Of a stretch of 64,000 nucleotides of DNA, positions 21,826 through 34,415 are shown piece by piece. The translations under genes were made by a program, and so were the position numbers. This DNA is from Raphanus sativus (lineage: Eukaryota > Streptophyta > Magnoliopsida > Brassicales > Brassicaceae), in assembly GCF_000801105.2 (NCBI RefSeq), contig NC_079513.1, positions 23,404,273 through 23,468,272 on the forward strand, written 5' to 3'. The notes under the pieces are model-generated. The model was not told the DNA's origin. It was given only the letters and a program-made list of their open reading frames with translations, and searched no databases. Position 1 is the first letter of the stretch, and each line of letters starts with the position of its first letter.

Positions 21826-22338
21826 CTCTCTTCTCTCTTCTCTCTGTCTCTGATGACTGCTTCGCGTAGACGATGATGGAAAGTCACGACACTGATAGGT
21901 CATACAACAAAATTAGCCCTTATTGGATCCCCAACCGTTCTCGATAACCAAAGTTACCTATTGGGCCGTATAAAACCAGCCCAAACTTTCTTTCCGTTTA
22001 TTCTATAAAATAGAGTTTAAAACGCTGCGTTTCCATCCTCCAATCGTTCGTTAATCGCGGTCTCATATTGCAAGTCAACTACTGTACTTCTCAGCATATT
22101 TCTTAGTGCATCACAAATTCATGCTGGTTACTGGTTAGGTATCTTTTTGTGGTCGATACCTTTTTTGTAAATAAGATGTACCATATTGTCTGACCAAGTT
22201 CGCACCAAATGTAACAATGTCAAAAAAAAAAAAAAAACAATGTACCAAATCAAGTACTCTAGAAAAAAACGATGAAAAATGAAGAATATGGACTGTGAGC
22301 TCTGAGAACTCACTTAACTACCGCCTTAAACCAAATAA
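21826..22338. other. Upstream region of the ATP synthase 6 kDa gene
   Basis: No gene is seen. An A-tract at 22218-22234 is flanked by short copies of ACAATGT, a weak example of the micro-insertion pattern. Confidence 0.5.
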
Positions 22339-24133
22339 CTAGATTTTGACTCGCCCTTGAAAAGGTCGGGTATAGCTTCTTTTTATTTTTATTATTTCAT
22401 GAAAATTATATTATTTTAGTTTCAAAAATAATTTTTAAAAAATAGTTGATCATTTTGATAAAATTTGTGTGAGTTTAAAAAAATTTATTAGAAAAATTCG
22501 AAAATTGTTCTTATTTACAAACTGTAATTTCATACTCAATCCATGTCAGTGGTCAAACATGTAAATTTAGTGATTCATATATAATACTTGATCCATGTCT
22601 GTGGTCAAACATGTAAATAACAACATTTTTAAGTAGATAAAAAAGTAAGACACTAAATTAATAGATTAGATTGTTAAGCTGATAAAAACGGCGTTCGAAA
22701 TCTATGGACGAAATCTTGGGAAAAGAATATTAAGTCTTTAGAAGTAATTATAAATAATTCAAATAAGTTGTTAGAGTTTAGTTTGTTTGCAAGACAAGTT
22801 AGTTTAAATTTGAGTAAATTTATTATTAATGTGGTTAGAATATTATGTTGCATTTGATTTTATCTGTTTTGATAATCAATAGATATTTAACTAATAAAAG
22901 TTGCAAAATTAAAATGAACGTAAAGTCCTGAATTATATCTTTGGCTTCAATAGATAAAAAAACAAAACATATGTAATGTAATTGGTTAACATTGATCAAA
23001 TATTGTAATTTCTATGATTGAAACTTATATGTAGTTAATATAGTGTTCATAATAGAATTATGTATAACTGGGAATGTTTGGTATGGTGAATAATGATCAA
23101 AGTATAAAACATTTTGATTTCTACCTATGACAAGTAGTGGTCGGAAGAGACGCAAATACTATACCCAGTTAGAGTTATCAGGTCAGATTCGTATAGGGCT
23201 GGGCAAAAAGTCCAAACCTGAAAAACCGAACCGAACCCGATCCAAAAAAATAGCACCGAATCCGAATCAAAATTGATTAAATATCCGAACGGGTTCAAAA
23301 TTTCGGTATTTAAAGAACCGAAACCGAACCCGATCCGAACCGAAATATTTTGGGTACCCGAATGTATCCGAAATAAATTTATATACTTAAATATATACAT
23401 TATTTTATATATAATGTATATTAAAAATATTAAAAATATATAAGATACCTTAAGTTTTCCAAAATACTCCAAAAATATATGCAAATAGTCAAAAGTAAAT
23501 GTTTAAAATAGCTAAAGTATACTGAAAACACTAAAATAGTTAAATATCTATTGATTTTTTATCCAAATATTCAAAGAAAACCAATTTATATGTTAAATTA
23601 AGGTATTTTGACATATATGTTATGAAAATTTATATGTAATATATTATCTTTCTTATAGATTTTGAAAATTTAAAGTATATAATGAATTTTGAAAATTTAA
23701 AAATATTTTAAATGAGTTATCCGAACCCGAACCGAACCCGCAAAGATCCGAACCGAACCCGAACCAAAATTTAGAAATATCCGAATGGGGCTGAAATCTT
23801 TGACCCCGAAAACCTGAAACCCGAATGGACTGAACCGAAACCCGAATGGAAACCCGAACGCCCAGCCCTAGTTTCGTATACTAACATGGTCCAATTAGAG
23901 TTATTAGATTATTCTAATAGTAAAGAACATATCGGTTCAGTTGTTATAAGTTCAGATGCAATTAGTAGATTAGATTTTGGTTTAGTTTAAGTACTCTGGT
24001 TATATCATTTATTAAGCGTGAAAAATATTTGCAACAAACATATGTAATGTACGACCAAAACTAAAAGTGTCCAAAATTTAAAATGAATTTTTTAAGTAGA
24101 TTTTTTCAGATGCTTATGCTTTAATAGTATAGA
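22339..24133 (-). mobile_element. Helitron-like element, non-autonomous
   Basis: On the minus strand the element opens TCTATACTATTAAAGC at 24133, after an A, and closes with GTCAAAATCTAG at 22339, before a T. These are the TC start, CTRR end and A/T insertion site of Helitrons, and the sequences are those common in Brassicaceae members. The 3' end has an imperfect GC-rich hairpin (CCTTTTCAAGG) some 15 bases inside. It encodes no Rep/helicase. It has no inverted repeats or target duplication, as expected. A hAT-like MITE is nested in it. Confidence 0.7.
23194..23870. mobile_element. hAT-like MITE nested in the Helitron-like element
   Basis: The ends are TAGGGCTGGGC in inverted orientation. 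The flanks are GATTCGTA and GTTTCGTA (8 bp, one mismatch), which fits a hAT target duplication. Inside both ends are dense CCGAACC/CCGAACCCG arrays typical of subterminal transposase-binding repeats. The AT-rich centre has no coding frame. Length is 677 bp. Confidence 0.85.
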
Positions 24134-24500
24134 TAGATAGATGAGGCCAAACTCATAAATTAGCGAGAGCAGTCAAACATAGAAAGAAAGGAACTTCCTC
24201 TTGGCCTTATCTTAGATAATTGATTCTGCTTTTGATATAGCGCTTTAGGTGCTTCTTGGTCCGTTTCCCTATTAAAAGTGATGTTGAAACATCACATTCA
24301 CCATTGATTAATTTGGCTGTCTTTCTTATGCTGTGTGATTTTTGGCTTTTGCGTATTTATTCCTATTTCACTTTTCTTCTTGGTACAGGGTGACAAACAC
24401 ATTGACATTGACTTGTAGAAGCATTTTGGTTTGCTCTGCTATTTATCTTTCATAGCGTTACCCAATGGTTTTGTTGAGTTTTCTTTTGAGTAAAGAGAGT
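24134..24500 (+). other. Upstream region of receptor kinase A
   Basis: No gene is seen. The region resembles, loosely, the upstream regions of receptor kinases B and C (GCTTCTTGG.CC, CACCATTGATTA, TTTGCTTAT motifs). An in-frame ATG at 24465 would extend the signal peptide. Confidence 0.5.
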
Positions 24501-25522
24501 ATGGAGAGTTGTTGTATTAGGGTTTTGTTGGTTCTAATTGCAACTTGGGCAACAATTCATATAGTTCATGCTCAAGACCAAGAAGGTATCTTATTATCTT
24601 ACTTGTTTTATTTATGTGCTACCTCTTCAACACAAGTTTTTTCTTGACAAATTCTCTTGCAAACGTCTAATCATTTATGTTAACAGGGTTCATCAGTTTG
24701 GATCGCGGGTTACCGACGTATGAACTGTCTCCTTATAAAGAAATTACTAATGGACTCTGGTTCTCTTCGGACGAAAAGTTCATTCAGAGCGGAAACACTG
24801 GTCGAAGCCGAGAAATTCCTGAGAGATACACAAAGCAATACGAGACGCTGAGATATTTTCCAAACGGAACACGAAACTGTTACAATCTGAGTGTGGATAA
24901 GGGACGTAAATATTTGATTAAAGCTAAATTTTTGTATGGAAATTACGATGGTCTTCACATTGAACCGGTCTTCGATCTTTATCTTGGACCTAATCTATGG
25001 GCCACGGTAGATTTGGTGACAATGGTGAATGGTACACGAGAAGAAATCTTACACGTCTCAACATCAAGCTCATTGCAGATTTGCCTTGTTAAGACTGGCA
25101 CAACTACACCGGTAATATCCACTTTGGAATTACGGCCGGTGGTAAGTGGTTCTTATATCACGGAATCTGGCTCCTTGAAACTTTACGACCGGTATTATCT
25201 TAACAAGACAGGATCTCGTATACGGTAAGTCCCACTTCATCTTTCTGCTCTGTCACGTTTTGTATATCTCTGCCTCTCTTATGCTTATTGATCTTCTACA
25301 CCTTTGTGTTCTGTTTCCCACAGAGGGCATTGTTTTGTCTAGGAACCTATACATTGCAATTTTTAGACAAAACTACATAATCAATCCATAAAATGCAATG
25401 AAAGATGTAATAGATGATTTTTTAGATAGTCGATCTGATAAGATTATAGCTAGTGGTCCAAACACGTAAGAATGACAATGTTCATATTAACTTATTTCAC
25501 TGCTAAAATAACATTATTAATA

Positions 25523-27897
25523 GGGATGATTACTCAAATAACATTAATCTTTGTTTTTATTACTAGATTAACACTAATTTTTTTTTATTTACAGGACTGT
25601 TTTTTGTACCCAAATTGCCCTCATATCTTTTGTTAACAAAAAATATATTTACCAAAAAAGCCATTACTAATTTATCAAAAATAAAAATTATTTTCGAAAT
25701 TGATAAAAAGTATGCCGTTGAAAACCTGCAGTACATGATGACAGATTTATTAATTTTGGGCAAATTTATTTTCTCCAGCAGATTTTTTACGGCATACTTA
25801 ATATCGTTTTAGACTTTTATAAAAGAATCTGCCATACACTACAATAGACATATTTAAGCTCGCAGATTTTTGTAAGCTGGCAGATTTTTATAGCAAATTT
25901 TTGATCCTATGATAGCAGATTCTTAATATGTGGAAAAAAAAATTTTCCAGATCAATAATTTTTTCGTAGACTTTTTATATCTTGGCAGATTTTTCTACAT
26001 TTGTGATGGCAGACTTTTTATTCTTGGCAGATTTTTCTACATTCGTGATGACAAATTTATATTATCTTATTTTATCTGTGGCAAAGTTTTTGAATAGTAT
26101 TCATTATAGCAGACTTAAAACTAACTTTTAATTGATGGCATACTTTTATTTACAACATGGTAGACCTTTAGGAGTTTTATGTAATGACAGACTTTTATAT
26201 AATAAACCAGATTCTGGTTTACTAATTGAACCTAATAAGATTAAAAATTTTGGTTAAGTAATGACAAAATTGAGCCCAAAAGATTGATCAATAATTACTA
26301 GGTTTAGCCGTAAACATGTCATTGTTTGTCATTTCGATTTGGACTTAACTCTCTTGTTTCTTTTTGGACAATTTATTTACTGGTTATACATGTGTCCTCT
26401 GTCCTGTTGTACTCGGCAACCACAAAGACAAGATGAACAAAAAGTTAACAGGCGTTTGCGTTGATTTATAACTAGAACCTATATTCCTGTAGATATGGGT
26501 CAGTTTGATTCCAACGATTTAAAATTAAATTCATAATCAAATTACACAACTTCTAGTCATCAAGTATATAATGATTCTGAAACATGAAATACTACATAGC
26601 AGTCAATAAGTTTGTTTTTAAAACATGAAAAGACTAGCTGGTTTGTAAGTAAATGGTGAACAGTTTGGCTATAACTCCACAGCTGCTTCTTTAATGGATT
26701 CCCGTGCATCTATGCCAACTGATTCCTCGACCATTTGCAAACTTGCCAAGTGACAGTTATGATTCATGCTTCGGTGTTGCAGTGGCATTTTCGCTCTTCA
26801 GACAACCTTTTTAGATATGTTTTTGGACTCATCTCTCTGTCAAAAATGTACAATGTAATAAAAAAGACATTGTCCAAAAACATATGAAAAGCGAGTTAGA
26901 CAATTAGTAAATCAAGAGGGATTAGTGTAACTCTTATCTAAATTTTCAAACATATAACCCAATGAAAAATCAAGAACTTACAAATTACTGGAGTGTATAC
27001 ATAATACTATTAGCGCAAGAACAAAATTTAATAAGTATACCAAGGTATTGTAAATCAAGTTCAACTCTTTAGCAAGCGGAGATGAGCTTCTAGCAAACAT
27101 GCAAGCTATGAAAGTACTACAAACGAATGGTATGGCTCTATAATAATAAAGTATGTATCGATTTATCATTACTAGTTATGAAAGCAACAATATAAATCAT
27201 AAGCAAATTTGATCGTATATTCCACATCTCGTAATCACCTACCAATTCTCTACTACCTAGTAATCAACTACCAATTCCACAACTCAGAAGCGGAAACACA
27301 CAACTACCAAAATGAGAAACCCAAAATCAAATAACATACATGGAATGGCGGAAAAAAAGAAGAAGAAGAAAGAGACTCACCTTGATGCCACGATTTGTAG
27401 GTCAATTGAATAGCTTCAACAGGAGATGAGGTTGTGCTTCTGAAGAAACAGCTGAGAAAAAAGTTAATAAAGCCACGACCTTCCACGGAACTGAGAATTT
27501 CAAAAGAGATCTAGGGTTCGTTAAGTGGATTTCGGATTTACTTCTCCTATGTGAACCGAAGGCTGTAGTGGTAAATCAGAGTTCGGACATGACCGAATCT
27601 ATGAGGAACCATGTTACTAAGAGAGAACTGAGGGTTAAAATTTCTTAATTTGGGGATTCAGGGTTGCACGAGAGAGAGAGAGTGTGTTTTTTTTTTATGT
27701 TTTCAGATTTTTCTTTCCTCAGCAAAGCTTCTCCTTTAGGTAGAGTTTTTCATTTTCTGTTTTAAAAAACTATATTTAGTTTAATTCTATTTATTGAATG
27801 GGCATTTTGGACTATACTCACTTTTTCCTTCTTTCTTTGTTTTGTACGTTATTCTAGTCATTCCAAGAAAAATATGTGTTATTGTAAGTAATTTCTC
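25523..27897. mobile_element. Mutator-like element in intron 2 of receptor kinase A, possible Pack-MULE
   Basis: The direct repeats TTATTAATA at 25514-25522 and 27898-27906 are a perfect 9 bp target duplication. The ends are related in inverted orientation (GGGATGATTACTCAAATAACA versus GAGAAATTACTTACAATAACA), and both reach an AAATTGCCC/AAATGCCC block about 90 bp inside. No transposase frame is seen. About 25860-26200 repeats GCAGATTTTT many times. On the minus strand 27486-27380 reads as an exon-like frame (VEAIQLTYKSWHQ) ending at a clean GTGAGT donor, which may be a captured gene piece. Confidence 0.75.
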
Positions 27898-28685
27898 TTA
27901 TTAATATTCCCACCCTCAGGTACTCCAGCGATGTATATGATCGGATATGGGTTCGTCGGTTCATGAAGGAATGGACACAGATATCCACTTCTCTCGAAGT
28001 GAAAAATACCAACCGTTATGCCCCACCACTAGATGCACTTAAAAACGCTGCCACGCCTAGTAATGCTAGTGCGCCACTGACGATTGAATGGAGCTCAGAA
28101 AATAGCTGATGCTCAATATTACTTGTACTCGCACTTCGCTGAGACACAAGACTTGCATACAAATGAAACCAGGGGATTCAACATGGTGTGGAACGGAGAA
28201 CTTTATTACGGTCCTCTAATTCCACACAAGCTTAAGTTAACTACTATTAAAAGCCAATCACCCGTAACTTGCAAAGGAGGCAAATGCAGCTTTCAACTGA
28301 TAAGAACCAACAGATCAACTCTTCCACCTCTCCTTAATGCTTTTGAAATCTACACTGCAATTCAGTTTCCACAGTCCGAAACAGATGAAAGCGACGGTAT
28401 GTGTGTTCCTTTCGAGGTCATGCATGTAAGGTCTATGCTTTGTTATGTTACTAAAGAAATAAATCATGACCACAATTGAGTATTCAAGACATCAAAACCA
28501 CGTTTTGCAGTGGCTGCTGTAAAAGACATTGAAGCCACCTACGGGTTGAGTAGAATCAACTGGCAGGGTGATCCATGCGTCCCTCAACATCTCAGCTGGG
28601 ACGGTTTAAATTGCAGGAGCACCAATGTTTCCATACCACCGAGAATCACTTCTTTGTAAGTCATAATTTTAGAATTACACACAAC

Positions 28686-29435
<750 letters not shown>

Positions 29436-31658
29436 CACACAACCACTCTTCAAGATCTTTCTTGATTGTATTTTGAAATTTAATTTTGGACATTTTTTTC
29501 AGAAACTTGTCTTCATGTGGTTTAAATGGACCCATAGCAGTTTCCATTCAAAATCTTACACAACTAGAAAATCTGTAAGTATTTTCATTATTAATAGAAA
29601 GCGGAATTTTTATTACTACAGATTCGAACAAACTGGAAAATTTCATTCCATTGCTAATAGAGACTTGTCAAATAATAACTTGACTGGAGGGTTGCCAGAG
29701 TTTCTAGGCAACATGGAATCATTGTCGGTCATGTAAGTATCTCTCAACATGTTTTCTAATGCTCTTCAAACCCCACCTTAATTAAATCATGGTTTGTTTT
29801 AACAGAAACTTAAGCGGAAATCAACTTAATGGTACGATTCCTCAAGCTCTTCATAGAGAAGGACTAAAGCTATTGTAAGAAACTTTCCACATATAGAATT
29901 CTGAACTTTTCTTAGTTTATTATCTATAGCCATTTTTTTCATTTGAACGTCCTGAACAACCCTTGTCTTATTGTAGTGTTGAAGGAAACCCAAGGCTTTG
30001 TGTTTCTGATCATGTACAAAACCACATAAGAAGAATGTTCTTGTGCTAATCGTTTCATCAGTTGCTTCTGCAGTCTTTGTCATTGTTGTGTTGGTAATTT
30101 TTCTCGTAATAAGAAAGAGACATTCAACGGCTGAAGAAGGTACTTGCAAGAGAGGCATCAAATAAGATGAAACTTTGTGACTGATGTTACCTCTTTGCAT
30201 TAGAAGAAAAAATTACAAAAAAAAAATGATAAAGTCCTTACTCTTATTTACAGGTCTGCATCTGCCACCGAAGATGCCAATGGTGAATGATACATTTGCT
30301 AATTCACCTGAACCTTCAATTGATCAGAAAAGCACGAGGTTCACATATTCAGAGGTTATCAAAATGACATATAACTTCCAACGAGTTTTAGGTAAAGGAG
30401 GGTTCGGCTTCGTGTATCACGGTACGGTAAATGGTTCCGAAGTGGCCGTTAAAGTACTCTCTCAACTTTCAACTTATGGTTATAAACAATTCAAAGCAGA
30501 GGTACTCATAGTACTGTAACCTTTTGGAACAAAATTATATGATCTGCTTTTAAAATAACAAAATGATATTATTTGTATTGTCCTTAGGTTGATCTTCTTC
30601 TTAGAGTTCACCATAAAATTTTGGTGAGCCTCGTAGGGTATTGCTATGAAGTTGATTACTTAGCCTTGGTCTATGAATTTCTACCCAACGGGAACCTAAA
30701 GCAACATTTGGCAGGTAATATTTCTAGTAATTGCTTGCTACCTCATGGAACTTGGAAAATTTTATAGGATATCTAACGATCTAATATAACAGGAAAACGA
30801 GATAGATCTGCCATCACCTGGGGTACTCGACTAAGAATAGCCATGGAGGCCGCTTTAGGTGTGTACTGAAAACCTTGTAGAACGAGAACTAATTAATTCA
30901 ATTGGTTTTATGACATTTTGTTGATATAGATGAATCAACTGGTAGGGCTGGAGTATTTACATACTGGATGCACACCGAAAATGGTTCATAGAGATGTCAA
31001 AACTACAAACATATTGCTTGATGAGCATTTCAGGGCCAAACTTGCAGATTTTGGGCTCTCAAAATCTTTCCAAGTTGGAGACGAACCTCATGAATCAACA
31101 GTGATTGCTGGTACTCCTGGATACGTTGATCCCGAGTAAGTATTATCAATTTTCACATCACACTAGCTAATTGTGTTGAAACGGTATACCTTCTTCAACG
31201 TATGAAATCATATTCAAAAAAATGCATGCCTTGCAGATATTACCATTCAGGTCATTTGGGTGAGAAGAGTGATGTCTACAGCTTTGGTATAGTGTTACTC
31301 GAGATGATAACAAACCAACGTGTAATATATGAGAAGTCTCACATTATGTTTTGTTTAATTTGACGTGAGTCACATAACACAATGGGTTGCCTATAAGCCG
31401 AACCGAGGCGATATTAGTGGGATCATGGATCCAAACCTTTGCGGGGCGTACGACACTAATTCTGCATGGAGAGCTATTGAGCTGGCAATGTCATGCACAG
31501 ATCCTCATTCTGCAAACCGACCAACCATGTCTCATGTTATTATCGAGATTAAAGAGTGTCTTGCGTGTGAGAATTCGAGGGTGCTTAAGAATCAAGACTT
31601 GGAAACTCAAGAGACGATCATGAGTTTGGACACTTCAGTGGTTCCTGGGGCAAGATAG

Positions 31659-31959
31659 TTGCAGCAACTGCTCACAACCATGCCATTCCTTAAGTTTATG
31701 TTTTTAAGTTGTGTCTGCCTACTTATGCGTTGGTACCAATATAAAAATAAAACAAATCAATGATCTTGGTTACAAATTTGTAAGACTAGTTTAGCAAGTA
31801 TTTTAAAATTTTAAAAGTGCATGTTTTCTAATTAAACATTGTCTGCATTCGACTCGACACCAATTCATGCCACAAAGCTGGTATTTCAAAAGGAAGCATA
31901 GCAGCTATCACCATGTTATTACATTTGCATATATCACCATACAAATACAATCTGGTTGG
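31659..31959. other. 3' side of receptor kinase A
   Basis: About 300 bp with no gene. It leads into the receptor kinase relic. Confidence 0.5.
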
Positions 31960-32200
31960 TTGAGAAAGTGATGTGTATAGTTTCAAGACTGTGTTGTTGG
32001 ACATGATCACAAACCAACCAGTGATTGATCGATCCCGTATAAAATCTCACATAACACCATCTGTTGGGACTGAGCTTAACGGAGGAGATATTTCCAAGAT
32101 CATGGGTCCAAACCTTCATGGTTGGATTATAATTTTCGCTATGCATGGGGAGCTCTTGAAGATCCAGCTGACTACATGGATCGATATCTCAGCCGCTTGA
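31960..32200 (+). pseudogene. Receptor kinase relic, last exon only
   Basis: The segment reads ESDVYSFKTVLLDMITNQPV, then SHIT, then GDISKIMGPNLHG, matching the first half of exon 13 of the intact neighbours. It then breaks near AMHGELL. No other exon precedes it. It directly precedes the truncated histone H4, so the pair copies the receptor kinase/H4 junction seen at 44277-45745. Confidence 0.8.
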
Positions 32201-32328
32201 TGTTCTCTGCGATCTGATTGCTCAAACTCTTAAGGTTCCTGTCTTGCCTATAAAATCATTTTCGCATTCTCACCTCCATTAAGCCCGTAACTCAGATTCT
32301 CATTCAACACAAATTTTATCAAGAATAG

Positions 32329-32502
<174 letters not shown>

Positions 32503-32624
32503 TCAGTCTTGTGTCGATCCATTGTGCCTTGGTGCTTACCTTTATGCCTATAACATCTGGACTCGAAGCTATTCTTGTGAATCAAAATCTTCAAAGCTTG
32601 TTTCATTAGATAAAATATTGAAAA

Positions 32625-32665
32625 CTAGATTTTGATACTCACACATTCGTGCGGGTAAACTTTCA
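32625..32665 (-). mobile_element. Helitron-like 3' terminus
   Basis: On the minus strand the sequence ends ATCAAAATCTAG before a T, the same end as the Helitron-like element at 22339, with a small CGCAC/GTGTG hairpin about 11 bases inside. The matching TC start was not found to the right, so the element's length is unknown. Confidence 0.5.
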
Positions 32666-33465
32666 TTTTATAAATATATATTCATACTATATTTATATAA
32701 TCATTTTTAGATATATATATATATATTGCTGTTATTTAAAAAATAGATAATATGAATTTTAACATAGGTTAAGAAATTTATTTTTTGTATCACATAATTT
32801 TAAAACATTAATTTTTTAAAGGATGAATGATATTTTAGTCCTTTTAAACGGTAAATAATATTTTTTATGTATTAATCTTTAAAATATATTAGTTTAACAA
32901 TTTAGTTTAAATTTATATCTAATTAATTTATTACTTCTATTTTTATATAATATAGAATATATTATAAATTTAAAAATAGGTTATAATTTTCTTTTATTTT
33001 TAGTAAAATTAGTATTAAAATTAGTTTATAATAATATTATACTACTGATTTCAAAATTAATCTACGCATTAATTAAAAAAAATGTAAAATTTTGTTAGAT
33101 TTTTTCTCAACAGATTTTGTTATTACTAAATTTAAATTTACAGTTAAAATTGATTTATAAGTGATATCCTTATAATTACTATTTTTAATGCAAATTGTCA
33201 AGTGAACGAATATTATGAACTTGGCGAGACTCCTAGATCATAGTAAGAATGGACTAAACCCAATGGCCAAACAAAATTCTTTTGGTTCGCTGTTTTGTGA
33301 TTACAAGTTGTAAGTGCGCGAGCAGGGGCTTTGCGACTGCGTTTCCACTGCCCGATGATGATCGCTGGGGGAAAATATCTCACCAACCGGGACCTGCTGA
33401 TGCCGAAGTGCTCTTCTCTTTCTAGAAAACTAAAGAACAAGGATATGGTTGTGATCAGCTTAGCT

Positions 33466-33512
33466 AAACTTATGAGATTAGAAAAAGTTTCAAAAAAAAA
33501 ACTTATGAGATT
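33466..33512 (+). repeat. A-tract micro-insertion flanked by 14 bp direct repeats
   Basis: AAACTTATGAGATT occurs at 33466-33479 and 33499-33512. The 19-base insert is AGAAAAAGTTTC followed by seven A. Confidence 0.75.
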
Positions 33513-33966
33513 CGTAAATTAGTGAGAGACGTCACAAGAATATGGATATTCTCATGAGCTCTTGTTGGTGCTAATCGACATGTTCAAGTTTAAAACCAAA
33601 AAGGTATTAGTCTTATGTGTTATTTATGTTTTCTTATACTTATTTGAAAATAACTATTAAGGCATATAATTTCATTTTGTTTATATATATAATATGTGTG
33701 TTTTGTTTGTAAATTATAAATAAATATTACAAAATAGTTATAAAATCAGATTTACCGTATCGTATCATACACGCATTTCTACGTGCGTTATGGTGCTATA
33801 TCTGGTGGCTATTGTAGACATTCCCTTGATTACGACGGTGGAGCACTAGGAGATGATTGTTTGTTGCCTTGGTTTTTGATATCCTCTTATTGTTTCATCT
33901 TTACGTCTTGCATGGGAAAGAACTAGGAAAACAGCCTCCTTTTTAGAATGCCCTTTTTATACTAGG

Positions 33967-34003
33967 AAAAACATTGACTTACCAAAAAAAACATTGACTT
34001 ACC
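33967..34003 (+). repeat. 17 bp direct duplication with an A-only spacer
   Basis: AAAACATTGACTTACC with its flanking A is present twice, at 33967-33983 and 33987-34003. The paralogous promoter of receptor kinase C near 40698-40710 has ACATTGACTTAC once, so this copy is derived. Confidence 0.7.
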
Positions 34004-34415
34004 AAAAAGTCTTTTTTTTTGTTTTATGGTTTGTGTTTTTGATTATATATTTGATGGATTCTAGAAAAATAAAAACTTTGAAAGGTAAAAGATCTCTATT
34101 GAACTTAGTCATTAGCCAATAAACTTAATTATACAAAAAACTATAAAAGGTTTTAAGCCAATATTTTCTTCCGTGAAGATTCTTGGAGTACCAACAAAGT
34201 TGTACCTTGCTCTACTGTTCTTGATAATGATGGTCGAGCATTGGTATCCTCTGAGTTATCTTCTTCGTCAAAGTCTTGCATGGCAGAGTTGCACCCTAAA
34301 ACACGTGGACTTGACGAAGTCTTTATTTGTAAACTTCTGATTTCTAGCTTTTTTATATATTATCGCATCATCTTCCGCATAGTTGCGGTACTTTTTCCTG
34401 AGGAAGTAGGTGACT

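Larger units (their letters stand above)
32503..34415. other. Gene-free region before receptor kinase B
   Basis: No gene is supported. Bases 32503-32624 join the broken H4 and are of unknown origin. At 32625-32628 CTAG closes a Helitron-type 3' end on the minus strand; very AT-rich DNA follows. Micro-insertions at 33466-33512 and 33967-34003 are listed separately. About 33890-34080 resembles 40660-40760 upstream of receptor kinase C. Confidence 0.55.

Noticed and set aside
22207..22242. A-tract with ACAATGT on both sides
   Set aside because: The flanking repeat is only 7-8 bp and the spacer is a pure A-run, so slippage or chance cannot be excluded; not counted among the main loci.
25563..25812. 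Small overlapping frames on both strands
   Set aside because: AT-rich sequence inside the MULE; mirror-image frames with no motif.
32625..34200. A full second Helitron
   Set aside because: Only the 3' end is convincing; no TC-type start was found on the right, so no element boundary is claimed beyond the terminus.
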